The notes under the pieces are model-generated. The model saw only the letters and a list, made by a program, of their open reading frames with translations, was not told where the DNA came from and ran no database searches. Positions 63,562 to 64,000 of a DNA stretch of 64,000 bases are shown here, one piece after another. Position 1 is the stretch's first letter. Each line of letters starts with the position of its first letter. The DNA comes from Dehalococcoidia bacterium UBA1328 (lineage in GTDB: Bacteria; Chloroflexota; Dehalococcoidia; Lucifugimonadales; Lucifugimonadaceae): positions 4,351 through 68,350 of the forward strand of contig DBTA01000037.1 of the NCBI GenBank assembly GCA_002306815.1. Direction: 5' to 3'. A program made the position numbers and the translations under genes.

Positions 63562-64000
63562 TTACGGTCGCACTCTGTTCATTGCCACGTAAATTCCAAC
63601 TCCGAGACCTATATAAGCGACGATGTTGAGAAATACGCCGTTCCATACCCCGAATATTGAAGCTACGAAAAATCCGATTATCCAGATGGCGAACATCGTG
63701 AACGCCGCAACGATTCGTAAGCGGGCATCGAGTTTGTACTTCCCGACTCGACGTACGTACTCTCCTACGGGTCCGCCGCCTAGAGCGATGATGAACGACG
63801 CCGCAACGTTCCCGATCATGAATCCGAGCGGAAGCACCCACAGAATCCAAACGACCAGTCCGTAGGCGATTCCAAACCCAACGGCACCTGCCATCGATAG
63901 CAGGACAGCGGTCGAGAACTCGGTCGTGGTCGCTCTGAAAATAGGAGCCTGACCGATAGTCGCGCAGTCGGGACAGCGAGCTCCGACTGGAGACTGAACC
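63562..64000 (-). CDS. membrane protein with N-terminal zinc-ribbon-like motif, cut by window edge
   Basis: The frame is open from the window end to TAA at 63562, at least 145 codons. The visible N-terminal part reads VQSPVGARCPDCATIGQAP; the CPDC pair after SPVGAR resembles the end of a zinc ribbon that precedes membrane domains in several bacterial families. Four hydrophobic helices follow (GIAYGLVVWILWVLPLGFMI, then AASFIIALGG and two more). The ATG at 63894 is internal, not the true start. The rest, with the other Cys pair, would lie beyond the window. Confidence 0.75.
   Translation of the reverse strand, partial: VQSPVGARCPDCATIGQAPIFRATTTEFSTAVLLSMAGAVGFGIAYGLVVWILWVLPLGFMIGNVAASFIIALGGGPVGEYVRRVGKYKLDARLRIVAAFTMFAIWIIGFFVASIFGVWNGVFLNIVAYIGLGVGIYVAMNRVRP

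Noticed and set aside
1..64000. tRNA or rRNA genes
   Set aside because: No cloverleaf with a T-arm consensus or rRNA-like segment was found by eye in the gaps; a covariance-model search would settle it.

Overview
The window reads as a piece of a free-living, probably marine, heterotrophic bacterial chromosome of roughly balanced base composition. No rRNA, tRNA, CRISPR array, intact transposase or phage module is visible. Housekeeping genes (proB, proA, mfd, orn, dusB, trmL) sit among many catabolic paralogs: four enolase-superfamily genes, three type I sulfatases, two RraA-like proteins, two aldo/keto reductases, two SDRs, two RNase Z-like metallo-beta-lactamase proteins, an MlrC-like M81 peptidase, a D-aminoacylase, a gamma-glutamyltransferase, a ceramidase-like hydrolase and a CaiB/BaiF CoA-transferase. 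This gene content resembles the SAR202 lineage of Chloroflexota, known for expanded enolase-superfamily and sulfatase families. That assignment is inferred from gene content, not from a phylogenetic marker.

Layout. 0-1.1 kb: decayed mannonate-dehydratase-like gene. 1.4-4.3 kb: proB-proA-hypothetical operon on the minus strand, divergent from mfd (4.5-8.1 kb). 8.2-11.5 kb: MBL hydrolase, S15-type hydrolase and a membrane protein. 11.5-17.5 kb: aldo/keto reductase, sulfatase, spermidine-synthase-like protein, MlrC and GNAT. 17.5-22.1 kb is a decay zone with a broken amidase, a broken SDR and a fossil ABC-2 permease around an intact gamma-glutamyltransferase. 22.2-26.7 kb: Ldh2-type dehydrogenase, two coupled CDGSH-like Fe-S proteins, ceramidase-like hydrolase and HpcH/HpaI aldolase. 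27.1-31.1 kb: a His-rich, copper-linked cluster ending in a CopC-CopD-YtkA-like-cytochrome c fusion. 31.1-34 kb: CoA-transferase, SDR and Orn. 34.1-35.1 kb: a lipoprotein with 36 collagen-type Gly-X-Y triplets joined to a trypsin-like protease domain. 35.4-40 kb: quinone oxidoreductase, MBL protein, aquaglyceroporin, then an AT-rich islet of three small proteins. 40.1-43.7 kb: MMPL transporter divergent from a cobalamin-binding protein with a C-terminal XRE DNA-binding domain. 43.8-64 kb: enolase-superfamily genes, sulfatases, RraA proteins, Old Yellow Enzyme, trmL, dusB, D-aminoacylase, two broken tandem enolases, an epimerase and a membrane protein cut by the window edge.

Two themes stand out. 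First, the regulator at 42820-43707 carries the W-x9-EH and D-x-H-x-x-G signatures of adenosylcobalamin light sensors of the CarH/LitR type, but with the DNA-binding module at the opposite end and of a different family. Second, seven otherwise well-conserved genes are interrupted by in-frame stops (TAG, TAA and TGA), in some at positions where the family has Tyr, Trp or Gln. This fits recent gene decay or consensus errors; because all three stop codons also end intact genes, it does not fit codon reassignment.
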